Positions 1-8,584 are shown, numbered from the stretch's first letter. The stretch: DNA of 64,000 bases from Ruminococcaceae bacterium R-25 (GCA_003149065.1 QGFZ01000001.1:992001-1056000), one strand, 5' to 3'. Notes: generated by a model not told the origin, from the sequence alone. Program-made: numbers and translations.

Positions 1-1694
1 AGGTCTGACTTGTTCTCGCACTCAAAGCCCATGAAGATCTCGTCATCGTCCTTTGTCTTAAGTTCGCCTGCGCTCTGCAAAGACTTCATCGTGTGCTTCT
101 TAAGATAGCCGTGACGGGTAAGCATCAGGTGGAGCCTGTAATCAGGAATGACTGCAGACTCAACAAAGGTCTCAGTCTCTTCCATTCCTACGAGCTCAGA
201 CTTTCTGGGCTGGCCGTACTTTTCTGCGACTTCCTTCAATGTTTTGGCGATAAGGTTGTTGATCCTTCTGGGGCTGTTTAACATGTCCTCAGTATCAGCA
301 ATATCTTCCTTTAACTTATCCCTGTCTGAAATACGGTTGATGATGTACTGCTTGTTGATGTTACGGAGCTTGATCTCAGCAACATATTCAGCCTGCTCTT
401 CATCAATGCCGAAACCTTGCATGAGGTTAGGGATAACGTCAGCTTCTAATTCAGTCTCTCTGATGATCTTAATTGCCTTATCAATGTCTAAGAGGATAAC
501 TGCAAGACCGTCTAACAGGTGCAGTTTTTTCTTCATCTTATCGAGATTATAAGAGAGCTCACGGCAGACGCATGTTCTTCTCCACTTGAGCCATTCGTCG
601 AGGATCTGGGCAATGCCCATAACTCTCGGTGAACCGTCGATAAGGATATTGAAATTGCATGAGAAAGTATCTTCGAGCTTTGTAAATCTGAAGAGCTTTG
701 TCATGAGCTGTTCGTGATCGGTACCGCGCTTGCAGTCGATCGTGATCTTAAGACCATCAAGGTCTGTCTCGTCACGTATGTCGGCGATCTCTTTTGCCTT
801 GCCGCTCTTAACGAGATCCGCAATGTTGTCGATGATAGCTTCAACGCTTGTAGAATAAGGGATCTCAGTGATCTCGATAAGGTTTTTGGCCTTATCCACC
901 TGATACCTGGCTCTTACAGAGAACGTTCCCTTACCTGTATCATAGATGGCCTTCATCTGATTCTTGTCGTAAAGGATCTTGCCGCCGCCGGAAAAATCAG
1001 GTGCAGGCATGATCTCCAACAGATCTGTTGAAGGATCTCTCATATATGCTTCTGTTGCAGCGCATACTTCAGCGAGGTTGAATGAACAGATATTAGATGC
1101 CATACCTACGGCGATACCCTGGTTTGCATTTACCAGAACTGCCGGGAATGTTGTAGGAAGAAGCGTAGGTTCCTTTAAAGTACCGTCATAGTTATCGACC
1201 ATATCGACAGCATCTTTATCAATGCCCTTGAAGATCTCTTCGCAGATCTTTTCGAGCCTTACCTCTGTATAACGCGGTGCAGCGCACTGCATGTCCCTGG
1301 AATACTGCTTACCGAAGTTACCCTTTGAATCAACAAAAGGATGAAGCAATGAACCATTGCCTCTGGTAAGTCTTACCATCGTATCGTAGATAGCCTGGTC
1401 GCCGTGAGGATTGAGCTTCATGGTCTGACCTACTACGTTTGCAGACTTGGTCCTGTTGCCGCCCAAAAGTCCCATCTTATACATCGTATAAAGGAGCTTT
1501 CTGTGTGAAGGCTTGAAGCCGTCGATCTCAGGAATTGCACGGGATACAATGACGCTCATTGCATACGGCATGTAGTTGATCTCGAGCATCTCGGTTATCG
1601 GCTGATCGATAGCCGGCATGTCCTTGGCATTGCTGTCTGTAAGCCTTGCCTTAAGTGAATCTGAATTGATATCTTCTTTTTTCTTACGTGCCAT
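1..1694 (-). CDS. parC: DNA topoisomerase IV / gyrase-like subunit A, C-terminus missing
   Basis: This is the DNA breakage-reunion subunit of a type IIA topoisomerase, which passes one duplex through another to relax or unlink the chromosome. The reading frame opens with MARKKKEDINSD. It carries the winged-helix stretch NPHGDQAIYDTM, and the active-site tyrosine lies in AAPRYTEVRL at about residue 130. The gene runs off the left edge, so the C-terminal beta-pinwheel that would separate GyrA from ParC is not visible. It starts 5 nt after the subunit B gene with the ribosome site AGGGTGAT, so the two are surely one operon. The residue matching GyrA Ser83 in the quinolone region is Gln. The NPHGD and YMPYAMSVI forms resemble the second, non-canonical gyrase-like pair of many Clostridia; the ParC name is therefore tentative. 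Confidence 0.85.
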   Translation of the reverse strand, partial: MARKKKEDINSDSLKARLTDSNAKDMPAIDQPITEMLEINYMPYAMSVIVSRAIPEIDGFKPSHRKLLYTMYKMGLLGGNRTKSANVVGQTMKLNPHGDQAIYDTMVRLTRGNGSLLHPFVDSKGNFGKQYSRDMQCAAPRYTEVRLEKICEEIFKGIDKDAVDMVDNYDGTLKEPTLLPTTFPAVLVNANQGIAVGMASNICSFNLAEVCAATEAYMRDPSTDLLEIMPAPDFSGGGKILYDKNQMKAIYDTGKGTFSVRARYQVDKAKNLIEITEIPYSTSVEAIIDNIADLVKSGKAKEIADIRDETDLDGLKITIDCKRGTDHEQLMTKLFRFTKLEDTFSCNFNILIDGSPRVMGIAQILDEWLKWRRTCVCRELSYNLDKMKKKLHLLDGLAVILLDIDKAIKIIRETELEADVIPNLMQGFGIDEEQAEYVAEIKLRNINKQYIINRISDRDKLKEDIADTEDMLNSPRRINNLIAKTLKEVAEKYGQPRKSELVGMEETETFVESAVIPDYRLHLMLTRHGYLKKHTMKSLQSAGELKTKDDDEIFMGFECENKSD

Positions 1695-1699
1695 TTAAA

Positions 1700-3694
1700 T
1701 CACCCTAAATCAAGCATATCGAGGTACTTCTTGCCGTCCATCTCGATATGGAGTTTTCTTCCTGCGAGGTTGTCTCCTAAAAGAAGATCGAAAACTTCAG
1801 CAGTTCTCATTGCATCTTCAGGACAAGCCTTGATAAGTCTTCTGGACTTCGGATTCATTGTGGTCTTCCACATCATCTCAGGCTCGTTCTCGCCCAAACC
1901 TTTGGATCTCTGGATCGTGCAGAGCTTGGGATCGACCTTGGATAATATCTCAGCCTTTTCCTTCTCGTTAAACGCGAAGAAGGTTTCTTCCTGCGCATTC
2001 TTTCCCTTAGGTCTGTATGTGATCTCGAAAAGCGGAGATTCAGCTATATAGACATAGCCCTTCTCGATAAGAGTAGGAGTAAGTCTGTAGAGCATCGCAA
2101 GGATCAGTGTTCTGATCTGGAATCCGTCGACGTCGGCATCGGTACAGATTATGATCTTGTTCCATCTGAGATCATCGAGATTAAATGCACTCATGTCCTT
2201 GGTGTGCTTATTCTTGATCTCAACGCCGCATCCCAATACCTTAAGAAGGTCTGTGATGATCTCGCTCTTAAAGATGGTTGCATAATCAGCCTTAAGGCAG
2301 TTTAAGATCTTACCTCTTACAGGCATGACAGCCTGGAATTCAGCGTCACGGCCGAGCTTAACGGAACCCAAAGCGGAGTCACCCTCTACGATGTAGAGCT
2401 CGCGCTTTTCAACATCTTTTGTTCTGCAGTCAACGAACTTCTTGATACGGTTGTTGATATCGACCTTGCCCATTAAGGTCTTCTTGATGTTGACCTTTGC
2501 CTTCTCGGCATTTTCGCGCGCACGCTTATTAATTAGGATCTGCTCGATCGTCTTGGCAGCAAAATCCTTATTCTCGATAAACCAGATCTCCAGGTTATCC
2601 CTGATAAGCTGTGTCATGAAGTCCTGGATGAACTTGTTGTTGATGGCCTTTTTGGTCTGGTTCTCATAAGATGTCTGAGTAGAGAAGGTATTGGTTACAA
2701 GGATCAATGAATCAGCTATATCCTGGAAAGTGATCCTCGACTCATTGGCCTTATATTTCTCCTTAAGCTTTATCTGCTTGTCGATCTCTGCGACAAAGGC
2801 ATTTCTTACAGCCTTATCCGGCGAGCCGCCATGCTCAAGGAAACTGGAGTTATGGAAGTATTCCAAAGCATTTACTTCGTTATTGAAGCAGAATGCGACC
2901 TCTGCCCTTACCTTGTATTCGTCACGGTCTTCCTTATCACGGCCTCTGCCTTCGCCTGAGAATGTATATGTCTCGGTAAAGCCCTTCATGTCGTTCAATT
3001 CATCGACATATCCCTTGATTCCCTCAGGATACATGAATGAGAACTCTTCGCCTGACTCGGCATCCTTAAGGATGAACTCGATTCCGCTGTTGATAACGGA
3101 CTGGCGCTTGATGATCTCCTTAAATGTCTCGAGAGGAATTATGATCTCGGTAAAGACCTCTGTATCAGGCTTCCAGCGCTGGATCGTACCTGTTCTCTTA
3201 AATCTGTAAGGCTCCTGCATGAGTTCGGTTACAGGGACACCCTTCTTAAAGCCCATCTCGTACTTTGTATGGTCTCTGAAAACGGTTACCTGGAAGAATT
3301 CAGACGCATACTGTGTGGCGCACGCACCAAGACCGTTAAGACCCAGTGAGAATTCATAGTCGCCCGATGAATTATTGTTATACTTACCGCCCGCATAAAG
3401 CTCGCAGTAAACGAGTTCCCAGTTATATCTGCCCTCTTTGGCATTGTAATCCATAGGGATTCCGCGTCCGAAGTCCTCTACTTCGATCGTACCGTCCGCG
3501 AATCTTGTGATGATGATCTTATCGCCGTGACCTTCTCTGGCCTCGTCGATTGAGTTCGAAAGAATCTCAAAGAAGGAATGAATGCATCCTTCGAGATTGT
3601 CTGAACCGAAAATAACAGCCGGACGAAGTCTTACACGATCTTCGCCCTTGAGCATCGAAATGCTCTCGTTGCCGTAATCTTTCTTACCCGGCAT
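1700..3694 (-). CDS. parE: DNA topoisomerase IV / gyrase-like subunit B
   Basis: This is the ATPase subunit partnering the downstream subunit A (664 aa, normal length for ParE/GyrB without insertions). The N-terminal GHKL ATPase shows EILSNSIDEA, DFGRGIPMD and the glycine-rich GLNGLGA lid. The Toprim domain around residues 410-520 shows VEGDSALGS and DADVDG, and the end shows RSKGLGENEPE. The first Toprim motif is normally EGDSAGGS, and KGLGE is normally followed by MNP or MDA, so this belongs to a divergent branch. ATPase and Mg-binding residues look intact. The gene heads a two-gene operon with subunit A. Whether it acts as gyrase or topo IV cannot be told from this subunit alone. Confidence 0.88.
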   Translation of the reverse strand: MPGKKDYGNESISMLKGEDRVRLRPAVIFGSDNLEGCIHSFFEILSNSIDEAREGHGDKIIITRFADGTIEVEDFGRGIPMDYNAKEGRYNWELVYCELYAGGKYNNNSSGDYEFSLGLNGLGACATQYASEFFQVTVFRDHTKYEMGFKKGVPVTELMQEPYRFKRTGTIQRWKPDTEVFTEIIIPLETFKEIIKRQSVINSGIEFILKDAESGEEFSFMYPEGIKGYVDELNDMKGFTETYTFSGEGRGRDKEDRDEYKVRAEVAFCFNNEVNALEYFHNSSFLEHGGSPDKAVRNAFVAEIDKQIKLKEKYKANESRITFQDIADSLILVTNTFSTQTSYENQTKKAINNKFIQDFMTQLIRDNLEIWFIENKDFAAKTIEQILINKRARENAEKAKVNIKKTLMGKVDINNRIKKFVDCRTKDVEKRELYIVEGDSALGSVKLGRDAEFQAVMPVRGKILNCLKADYATIFKSEIITDLLKVLGCGVEIKNKHTKDMSAFNLDDLRWNKIIICTDADVDGFQIRTLILAMLYRLTPTLIEKGYVYIAESPLFEITYRPKGKNAQEETFFAFNEKEKAEILSKVDPKLCTIQRSKGLGENEPEMMWKTTMNPKSRRLIKACPEDAMRTAEVFDLLLGDNLAGRKLHIEMDGKKYLDMLDLG

Positions 3695-3744
3695 AGCCTA
3701 CCCAACTCCTTAAAATAAATAATATATATGTATTTGACTTTTCG

Positions 3745-3775
3745 ATTATATCACAAAGATTTCGATATCCTTCAA
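3745..3775 (-). promoter_or_regulatory. Putative promoter of the parE-parC operon
   Basis: A perfect TATAAT (3745-3750 on the plus strand as attata) lies about 50 nt upstream of the subunit B start. A TTGAAG-like -35 sits at 3770-3775. The spacing of 19 bp is longer than ideal, so the -35 is less certain than the -10. Confidence 0.4.
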
Positions 3776-3789
3776 GCCTAAAGGCGGCA

Positions 3790-3824
3790 AAAAACAAGGT
3801 TGTCCCAAAAACGGACAACCTTGT
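3790..3824 (-). terminator. Rho-independent terminator after the zinc-ribbon gene
   Basis: A perfect 12-bp stem (3794-3805 with 3813-3824) has a 7-nt loop. Read on the minus strand it is followed by a run of six Ts. It lies 25 nt beyond the stop codon of the 216-aa zinc-ribbon gene and would end that transcript before the topoisomerase operon. Confidence 0.85.
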
Positions 3825-3848
3825 CACAATAAACTAAAAAGCCTTTGA

Positions 3849-4499
3849 TCAAATGTTCGGAATCTCCTCAGGAGCGCACTGTTTAAACTCCATCGGAATT
3901 CCTCTTCCGGGATACGTAAAAGGTCCTTCGTAAACAAGATTGAACTTGAACGCAAAATTATAGTACTGAGGGCTTACCACGATCTGGAAAGCCTTGGACT
4001 GCTTGGTTGAATTGCCGCAGCAGACAACATGAGGGCCCGCCGGAAGCATGATCCTTACAGATTCCTGATTCGTTATCCTGCCGTAATCCAGGCCGTCGAT
4101 AAAAATGCTCATGGGAGTAGCGGCAAAAAGCGGATGAAAACATCCCATCCTGTAGATCAGGACCTGTCCGCCGTAAGCATAAGCTTTTTTGCAAACCGGA
4201 CAAGGAAACCCTGCTGTAAGATCCCTCTTTATATCATCAGAAACATGTCCGCAGTCAGGACAACGGACTCTGAACTTCCTGCTCAAAGGAAGAGTGATAT
4301 TAGCGCCGTCCATAACCGGCTGGCAATAAGGAATCGAAGGCTTTTCAGGAGCCGGCTGACCCTGTTCTGCCTGGGCAGGTGCCGGATCAGGTGCTGAAGC
4401 CTGAGCAGCAGGTGTTTCTACAGCCGGAACAGGCGTTCCGCAGATCATACAGAACCTGTTTCCTTCTGCAATTACAGAACCACACTTAACACAATTCAT
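3849..4499 (-). CDS. Double zinc-ribbon protein with a PEGA-like C-terminus
   Basis: Function unknown (216 aa). The N-terminus is a zinc-ribbon, MNCVKCGSV...FCMICG (residues 3-21). A Pro/Ala/Gln-rich linker of about 45 residues follows. A second four-Cys zinc-binding unit lies at about residues 80-100 (CPDCG...CPVCKK). The last 80 residues hold a beta-rich stretch with IFIDGLDYGRIT and LPAGPHVV, resembling PEGA-type surface domains, which is only a resemblance. No membrane segment or signal peptide is visible. The ribosome site GGGGGGAG is strong. It lies downstream of a second zinc-ribbon gene on the same strand and has its own terminator. Confidence 0.75.
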   Translation of the reverse strand: MNCVKCGSVIAEGNRFCMICGTPVPAVETPAAQASAPDPAPAQAEQGQPAPEKPSIPYCQPVMDGANITLPLSRKFRVRCPDCGHVSDDIKRDLTAGFPCPVCKKAYAYGGQVLIYRMGCFHPLFAATPMSIFIDGLDYGRITNQESVRIMLPAGPHVVCCGNSTKQSKAFQIVVSPQYYNFAFKFNLVYEGPFTYPGRGIPMEFKQCAPEEIPNI

Positions 4500-4560
4500 T
4501 CTTTCTCCCCCCTGTTAAATGAATACCCGGATTATATCATTAATCAAGATTGCTTTATTT

Positions 4561-5226
4561 TCACTTGCAGATAAGGATTGCATGGTCGAAGTCTTCAGCT
4601 TCACCGCTTTCAAGGAGCATTCTTACCTTTCTCATGCCCTGTTCAGTGCGCAAAAACGCGGGCACCCTGTTCTCAAGGCCCGGCAAGTTGTATTCGCACT
4701 GATTTAATATACTCCTGAGTTCAGCGATCCTGACTTCGATATTCCTCTGCTTGTTGATTATGATCTGTTCTTCTTCTTCAAGCTTCATATTAAGCCTGTC
4801 TCTTTTCAGACGCGCGACAACAGCACCGATGATCATCGTCACGCCTTCTGCGGGAATACCAAGCAGATACACGAGTGCTTTGATACTATCTGAACTGTAG
4901 TTATCGAAAGCGCCGGCAAACAGGAAAATGATCAATATGATCGCAACTCCGACAACAGCCAATTGTGACCAGATCAAAAAAGGCCAGAAAAACCTAAATG
5001 CGGAATATCTGGGTCTTTTAGAAGGAAGCCGGTATTTAAGGCTTTCATGCTCCATATCGGAGATCTCCCTTTTGATCCTCGTCCGCTCGGCGAATCTCTT
5101 TTCGAGCTCAGATGCAAGAGAAATGCTGTCTTCTTTAGAGAGCCTTTCCGCCACCTTCAAACCGCAATGTTTGCAGAAAAGATCGTCATCTTTAAGCTCA
5201 GCGTTGCAATTAACACATATCCTCAT
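4561..5226 (-). CDS. Zinc-ribbon membrane protein with coiled coil
   Basis: Function unknown (221 aa). The protein begins MRICVNCNAELKDDDLFC, a CxxC...CxxC zinc ribbon. A charged region follows, then two hydrophobic segments at about residues 85-110 and 118-145, and then a Glu/Lys/Arg-rich helix likely to form a coiled coil. This ATG was chosen because GGATTAAGGAGGAT sits 7 nt before it; an upstream in-frame ATG at 5262 has no such site. The layout (cytosolic zinc ribbon, membrane hairpin, coiled coil) recurs in Clostridia, but no role is known to me. Confidence 0.75.
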   Translation of the reverse strand: MRICVNCNAELKDDDLFCKHCGLKVAERLSKEDSISLASELEKRFAERTRIKREISDMEHESLKYRLPSKRPRYSAFRFFWPFLIWSQLAVVGVAIILIIFLFAGAFDNYSSDSIKALVYLLGIPAEGVTMIIGAVVARLKRDRLNMKLEEEEQIIINKQRNIEVRIAELRSILNQCEYNLPGLENRVPAFLRTEQGMRKVRMLLESGEAEDFDHAILICK

Positions 5227-5347
5227 AGTTCTATCCTCCTTAATCCAAATTAAGTGTAACAAACGGAAATTTTCTCAACAATAACGGCAGGATATCGGAG
5301 ACGTAAAATCGGAATGCATCTTTTTATGCAATATCTTTAAATAAACC

Positions 5348-5380
5348 AAAAGCGCTCCGTTATTAAACGAAGCGCTTTTT
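5348..5380 (-). terminator. Terminator of the tRNA-Gly/tRNA-Arg transcript
   Basis: An 11-bp stem (5351-5361 with 5366-5376, one G-T pair) has a four-base loop. It begins 3 nt after the CCA end of tRNA-Arg on the minus strand and is followed by TTTTGGTTTATTT. Confidence 0.75.
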
Positions 5381-5382
5381 GA

Positions 5383-5459
5383 TGGTGAGCCATGGGGGAC
5401 TCGAACCTCCGGCCCACAGCTTAGAAGGCTGTTGCTCTATCCAGCTGAGCTAATGACCC
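5383..5459 (-). tRNA. tRNA-Arg (anticodon TCT)
   Basis: The cloverleaf reads cleanly. The acceptor arms GGGTCAT and ATGGCTC pair in all seven positions with two wobble pairs. The seven-base anticodon loop CTTCTAA gives anticodon TCT (5423-5425), reading AGA codons. The T loop is TTCGAGT, and the T stem has one A-C mismatch as read here. CCA is encoded (5383-5385). Its first base directly follows the last base of the upstream tRNA-Gly. Confidence 0.93.
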
Positions 5460-5533
5460 TGGAGCGAGTGATGGGAATCGAACCCACGTGGTCAGCTTGG
5501 AAGGCTGAAGTTCTACCATTGAACTACACTCGC
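5460..5533 (-). tRNA. tRNA-Gly (anticodon TCC)
   Basis: The acceptor arms GCGAGTG and CACTCGC pair perfectly. The anticodon loop CTTCCAA gives TCC, reading GGA/GGG. The T loop TTCGATT is normal, and CCA is encoded. It is the promoter-proximal member of a two-tRNA transcript. Confidence 0.95.
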
Positions 5534-5562
5534 GTATCGGCACTTAAATCAAGTGCCTATGT

Positions 5563-5591
5563 ATATTACACTAAGGTTCGAAAATAATCAA
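5563..5591 (-). promoter_or_regulatory. Putative promoter of the tRNA-Gly/tRNA-Arg pair
   Basis: On the minus strand a TTGATT -35 (5586-5591) and a TAATAT -10 (5563-5568) are separated by exactly 17 bp, about 30 nt before the tRNA-Gly. A short inverted repeat ggcactt/aagtgcc (5539-5557) lies between promoter and tRNA and could be part of the leader or the end of the SH3-gene transcript. Confidence 0.5.
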
Positions 5592-5600
5592 CTAAGAATT

Positions 5601-6032
5601 TTAGTTAGGGATCTTTCCTGAGAGATATGTCTCTGAGATGAAGTATCCGTCCTGTGTCTTATACCAAATACCGTTGGATCTTGCGACTACAGTTACTGAC
5701 TGACCTCTTGTAAGCTTGGCAACGATAGGATATGAAGTACCGGGGCCGCTTCTGACATTAAGGAACTCGCCCTTGGAAACCTTTACATAATATGTGGCAG
5801 GTGACTCGAGCTGGGTCTCTTTCCAGTTAATTTCAGTAGTATTCTGCATCGGTCCGGAATATTCGGTAAGCGTCGTTGTCGGAGCTGTGGTGGTGGTAGT
5901 TGTTGTAACCTCGGAAGTCTCAGTCGTTGTCTCAGTAGGCTCAGGCTTTTTTCCGCAAGCTGCAATACCAAGGCACAAAGCACCGATAGTCATAGCGGCT
6001 ACAAGGGCTAATGTAAATCTTTTTCTATTCAC
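5601..6032 (-). CDS. Secreted SH3-domain lipoprotein
   Basis: This is a probable envelope lipoprotein of 143 aa. A signal peptide ends in the lipobox GIAAC, so lipidation would fall on the Cys near residue 27. A Thr-rich linker (TTTETSEVTTTT) leads to one bacterial SH3 (SH3b) domain with the signature LNVRSGPGTSYPIVAKL, a module that usually binds peptidoglycan. The GTG start is chosen because TGGAGGTGATTATT stands right before it; the ATG 54 nt upstream has no such site. No catalytic domain is attached, so it may be a wall-binding or adaptor protein. Confidence 0.82.
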   Translation of the reverse strand: MNRKRFTLALVAAMTIGALCLGIAACGKKPEPTETTTETSEVTTTTTTTAPTTTLTEYSGPMQNTTEINWKETQLESPATYYVKVSKGEFLNVRSGPGTSYPIVAKLTRGQSVTVVARSNGIWYKTQDGYFISETYLSGKIPN

Positions 6033-6069
6033 AATAATCACCTCCACATAAACGTGTGCATAATCATTT

Positions 6070-6098
6070 ACTATATTAAAACACACTTTGCGTGTAAA
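6070..6098 (-). promoter_or_regulatory. Promoter of the SH3 lipoprotein gene
   Basis: On the minus strand TTTACA (6093-6098) and TATAGT (6070-6075) are exactly 17 bp apart, each one base off consensus. They lie about 38 nt upstream of the GTG start. Confidence 0.6.
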
Positions 6099-6165
6099 TT
6101 TATTTAATTTTTGTTACATCTTAAGGCAAATTTACATTATTTCAAAGAAAATGCAAATATCAGAC

Positions 6166-6762
6166 CTATTTCACGTCATCTTCAAGGATATAAAACGCAT
6201 CATGGTCCCTGTATCTGCCGTTAATATGCATGTAGGATATCCTTCTTCCCTCGTAATGGAATCCGCACCTTTTTACCAGATTTAACGAAGGTTCGTTATC
6301 AGGCACGATAAAAGCTTCGATCCTGTGCAGCTTATATTCATCGAAAACAAAGGCCATGGCGCCCTTTAACGCCTCAGTCATGTACCCTTTCCCTGTATGG
6401 TCCTTATCCAGGTGATAACCACAGGCGCAGGACATCATTCCGCCGAAAGCGAAATTAAAGAAAGATACCCTTCCTATGATCTCCCCCGTTTCCTTCAGCG
6501 TGATCCACAAAGGAACCAGTGTCCCGTCAAGAAAAGAATTGTAGTCATACGCAAGATACTTCCTCTGCATTGAGACAGTGAAATAATCTTCCGTATGAGT
6601 CTGGGAATACTTCTTATGGAAATCCCTGTTCTTAACAAAATAAGCGTTAACTCTTGAAGCCTCACTCTTACGAAGGACAGAAAGCCTTAAACGCTCAGTC
6701 TCCAAAGCAAGAACTTCATATCTGTTCCTGTCATTAGCGACCTTATATCCTGTCCTGGACAT
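6166..6762 (-). CDS. GNAT N-acetyltransferase, RimJ/RimL type
   Basis: It probably acetylates an amino group (protein N-terminus or small amine) using acetyl-CoA. The RimJ/RimL pattern is visible: ETERLRLSVL near the start, TGEIIGRVSFFNF in the middle, the acetyl-CoA loop DHTGKGYMTEAL, and NEPSLNLVKRCGFHYEG near the end. Length (198 aa) is normal. An ATG at 6762 or a TTG at 6768 could be the start; the ribosome site AAGGAA is poorly spaced for the ATG. It begins about 22 nt after the GH5-like gene on the same strand, so the two may be cotranscribed. Substrate is unknown. Confidence 0.8.
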   Translation of the reverse strand: MSRTGYKVANDRNRYEVLALETERLRLSVLRKSEASRVNAYFVKNRDFHKKYSQTHTEDYFTVSMQRKYLAYDYNSFLDGTLVPLWITLKETGEIIGRVSFFNFAFGGMMSCACGYHLDKDHTGKGYMTEALKGAMAFVFDEYKLHRIEAFIVPDNEPSLNLVKRCGFHYEGRRISYMHINGRYRDHDAFYILEDDVK

Positions 6763-6784
6763 CAGCAAAGCGACTTACCGTTCC

Positions 6785-8023
6785 TTATGTTGACTTGGTA
6801 GTTTCAGAAGATGCCGAAGAAGCTGAAGAATCAGAAGGATCTGAAGATGCAGATGTTTCTTCTGTTTCAGCGACCTTGCCTGCAAGGAGCTTTTCCTTTG
6901 CATACTGGCCGGACTTAGAGATCAAGCCGTCAGGCCAGTGTGAAGCCTTCTGCTCATCCCTGTACTGGCTGTTTAAGAGCGCAAGAGCATTTGCATCATT
7001 ATTTATATAGCTTCCGATGGCATAATTGCACCAGGAGATCTTGTTCTCATCAAAGAAAGAAATCCACTTATCGCTCTCAAGGTAATATACGCCGCCTTTG
7101 CAGTCAGGGCTGCAAAGACCCCATTCTGTTACGAATACGCAGATGCCCTTCCCCATAGCTTCCTTGATCTTTTCTCTCTGTTCATCAGATGCTGAACCTG
7201 AGAAGAAACGGCAGCCGTAAACGACATTATCGAACTTAAGCTTTGCCTTGGAAGCTGATTCAACATCAAGACCAAAATCAGGCGTGCCGACAACAACCAG
7301 ACTCTTAGGGCTGTTCTTTCTGATCGCGGTGATGACTTCAGACGCAAAAGGAGCAATAGCCTTTGCCCATTCGTCCTTGATCGGGTGCTCTTCATCAACT
7401 GCTATAGGATCGTTATTGATCTCATAGATAACATTAGGATCTTCAGCATAGATAACGGAAATCCTGTTAAAGAAATCCACAGCAGCCTTCTTGTTTTCAG
7501 AAGAATCCTTTTCGTAACCTACATTCCAGTCAACGATAACGTAGATGCCCTGCTTGATGCACAGATCACAGATCTTGCAGATAGGGTCAAAGTACTTATC
7601 GGGTTCTTTCATATAACCGGTATTTGCATCGCCGTTGATCACGATCCTTACGACATCACAGCCCCAGTCCTGTGCAAGGGTCTTGATAGCATCGAAAGTA
7701 AAGAAATCGCCGCAATCCTGGATACCGAAAGAGCTCATGCCCTTAAGCACTACTTCCTGACCCCTGATATTTAACAGTTTGGAATCCTTAACCATTAAGA
7801 AGCCGTTCTTTTCGACTACGCTCTCGGTAACGACTGCAGTGCTGAAAGGATCTGTAGCCTCTGGCTTAATGGTCTGTGTGGTAGCAGAAGTCTCAGTCTC
7901 GGTTGTTGTTGTAGTGGGTTTTATCGAAGGGAGTGTCTCCGGTCCCAAATTCATCGAACAAGAAGACAGCAATAAGGCCCCTGATATAATGAATACGGCT
8001 ATTCCGTAAGTTAGTTTGTTCAT
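6785..8023 (-). CDS. GH5 (subfamily 2-like) lipoprotein with altered active site
   Basis: This 412-aa secreted lipoprotein starts at the ATG after GAGAGGTAAAT. A signal peptide ends in LLSSC, followed by a Thr/Glu linker, then a glycoside hydrolase family 5 barrel, then a Ser/Thr/Glu tail with no dockerin or carbohydrate module. The barrel aligns well with GH5_2 endoglucanases (VIYEI, VFVTEWG, ISWCN). The nucleophile Glu in VTEWG (residue 300) is kept. However, the acid/base motif NEP reads NDP (Asp 205), the substrate-site HFY reads RFF (Arg 272), and DWH reads DWN (Asn 167). It may be a binding protein or have shifted specificity rather than being a normal cellulase. Confidence 0.82.
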   Translation of the reverse strand: MNKLTYGIAVFIISGALLLSSCSMNLGPETLPSIKPTTTTTETETSATTQTIKPEATDPFSTAVVTESVVEKNGFLMVKDSKLLNIRGQEVVLKGMSSFGIQDCGDFFTFDAIKTLAQDWGCDVVRIVINGDANTGYMKEPDKYFDPICKICDLCIKQGIYVIVDWNVGYEKDSSENKKAAVDFFNRISVIYAEDPNVIYEINNDPIAVDEEHPIKDEWAKAIAPFASEVITAIRKNSPKSLVVVGTPDFGLDVESASKAKLKFDNVVYGCRFFSGSASDEQREKIKEAMGKGICVFVTEWGLCSPDCKGGVYYLESDKWISFFDENKISWCNYAIGSYINNDANALALLNSQYRDEQKASHWPDGLISKSGQYAKEKLLAGKVAETEETSASSDPSDSSASSASSETTKST

Positions 8024-8219
8024 TAAAAATTTACCTCTCAAAGCAATCAAATATGTAAAATCACATTTTAATTCTACATTTTGACTGTATAATCAAAAGT
8101 ATTATAGAGCAAATTACACCAAAATCTAATATAAAGTAAGGTTATTTTGGTGAGAGTGATGTTTTTTTGAGAGATTTAATCTATAATATTGTTGATTAAT
8201 GATAGTAGGAGCCTAAATT

Positions 8220-8561
8220 ATGGGACGCACCGACGCTTTGAAAGAAAAAATCCTTAAACTCGGATCGAAGCAAAAACTTGGCGCACTGATGAAATATTCT
8301 GACAGCACCGAAGACGACGTTCGTATGACTGTGGCAATGGCTATGGGTATGTGCCCTTCTTATGAGTCAGGCATGGCTCTCATCCCTCTCTTACGTGATT
8401 CATCTCCTATGGTAAGAGCAGCAGCAGCTACCGCAGCAGCTGATATCCACGCTAAGCATTGCGAGGAATACGTTAAGAAACTCGCATTCGCTGACTCCGA
8501 CCCTAACGTAAGACAGGTTGCAAAGGCAGCATTCGATAAACTCAAAGATTCCGTTGTATAA
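8220..8561 (+). CDS. Small HEAT-repeat protein
   Basis: A 113-aa soluble alpha-helical protein with two to three HEAT-like repeats: DVRMTVAMAMG, PLLRDSSPMVRAAAATAAADI and ADSDPNVRQVAKAAFDKL. HEAT repeats form protein-binding solenoids, so an adaptor role is likely, but the partner is unknown. GGAG lies 8 nt before the ATG. The gene is monocistronic with a strong terminator. A possible promoter TTGACT-16-TATAGA lies at 8081-8108 and a TATAAT is seen near 8190; I cannot say which is used. Confidence 0.75.
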   Translation: MGRTDALKEKILKLGSKQKLGALMKYSDSTEDDVRMTVAMAMGMCPSYESGMALIPLLRDSSPMVRAAAATAAADIHAKHCEEYVKKLAFADSDPNVRQVAKAAFDKLKDSVV

Positions 8562-8584
8562 TTTTTCGCAACAACAAATAAAAT

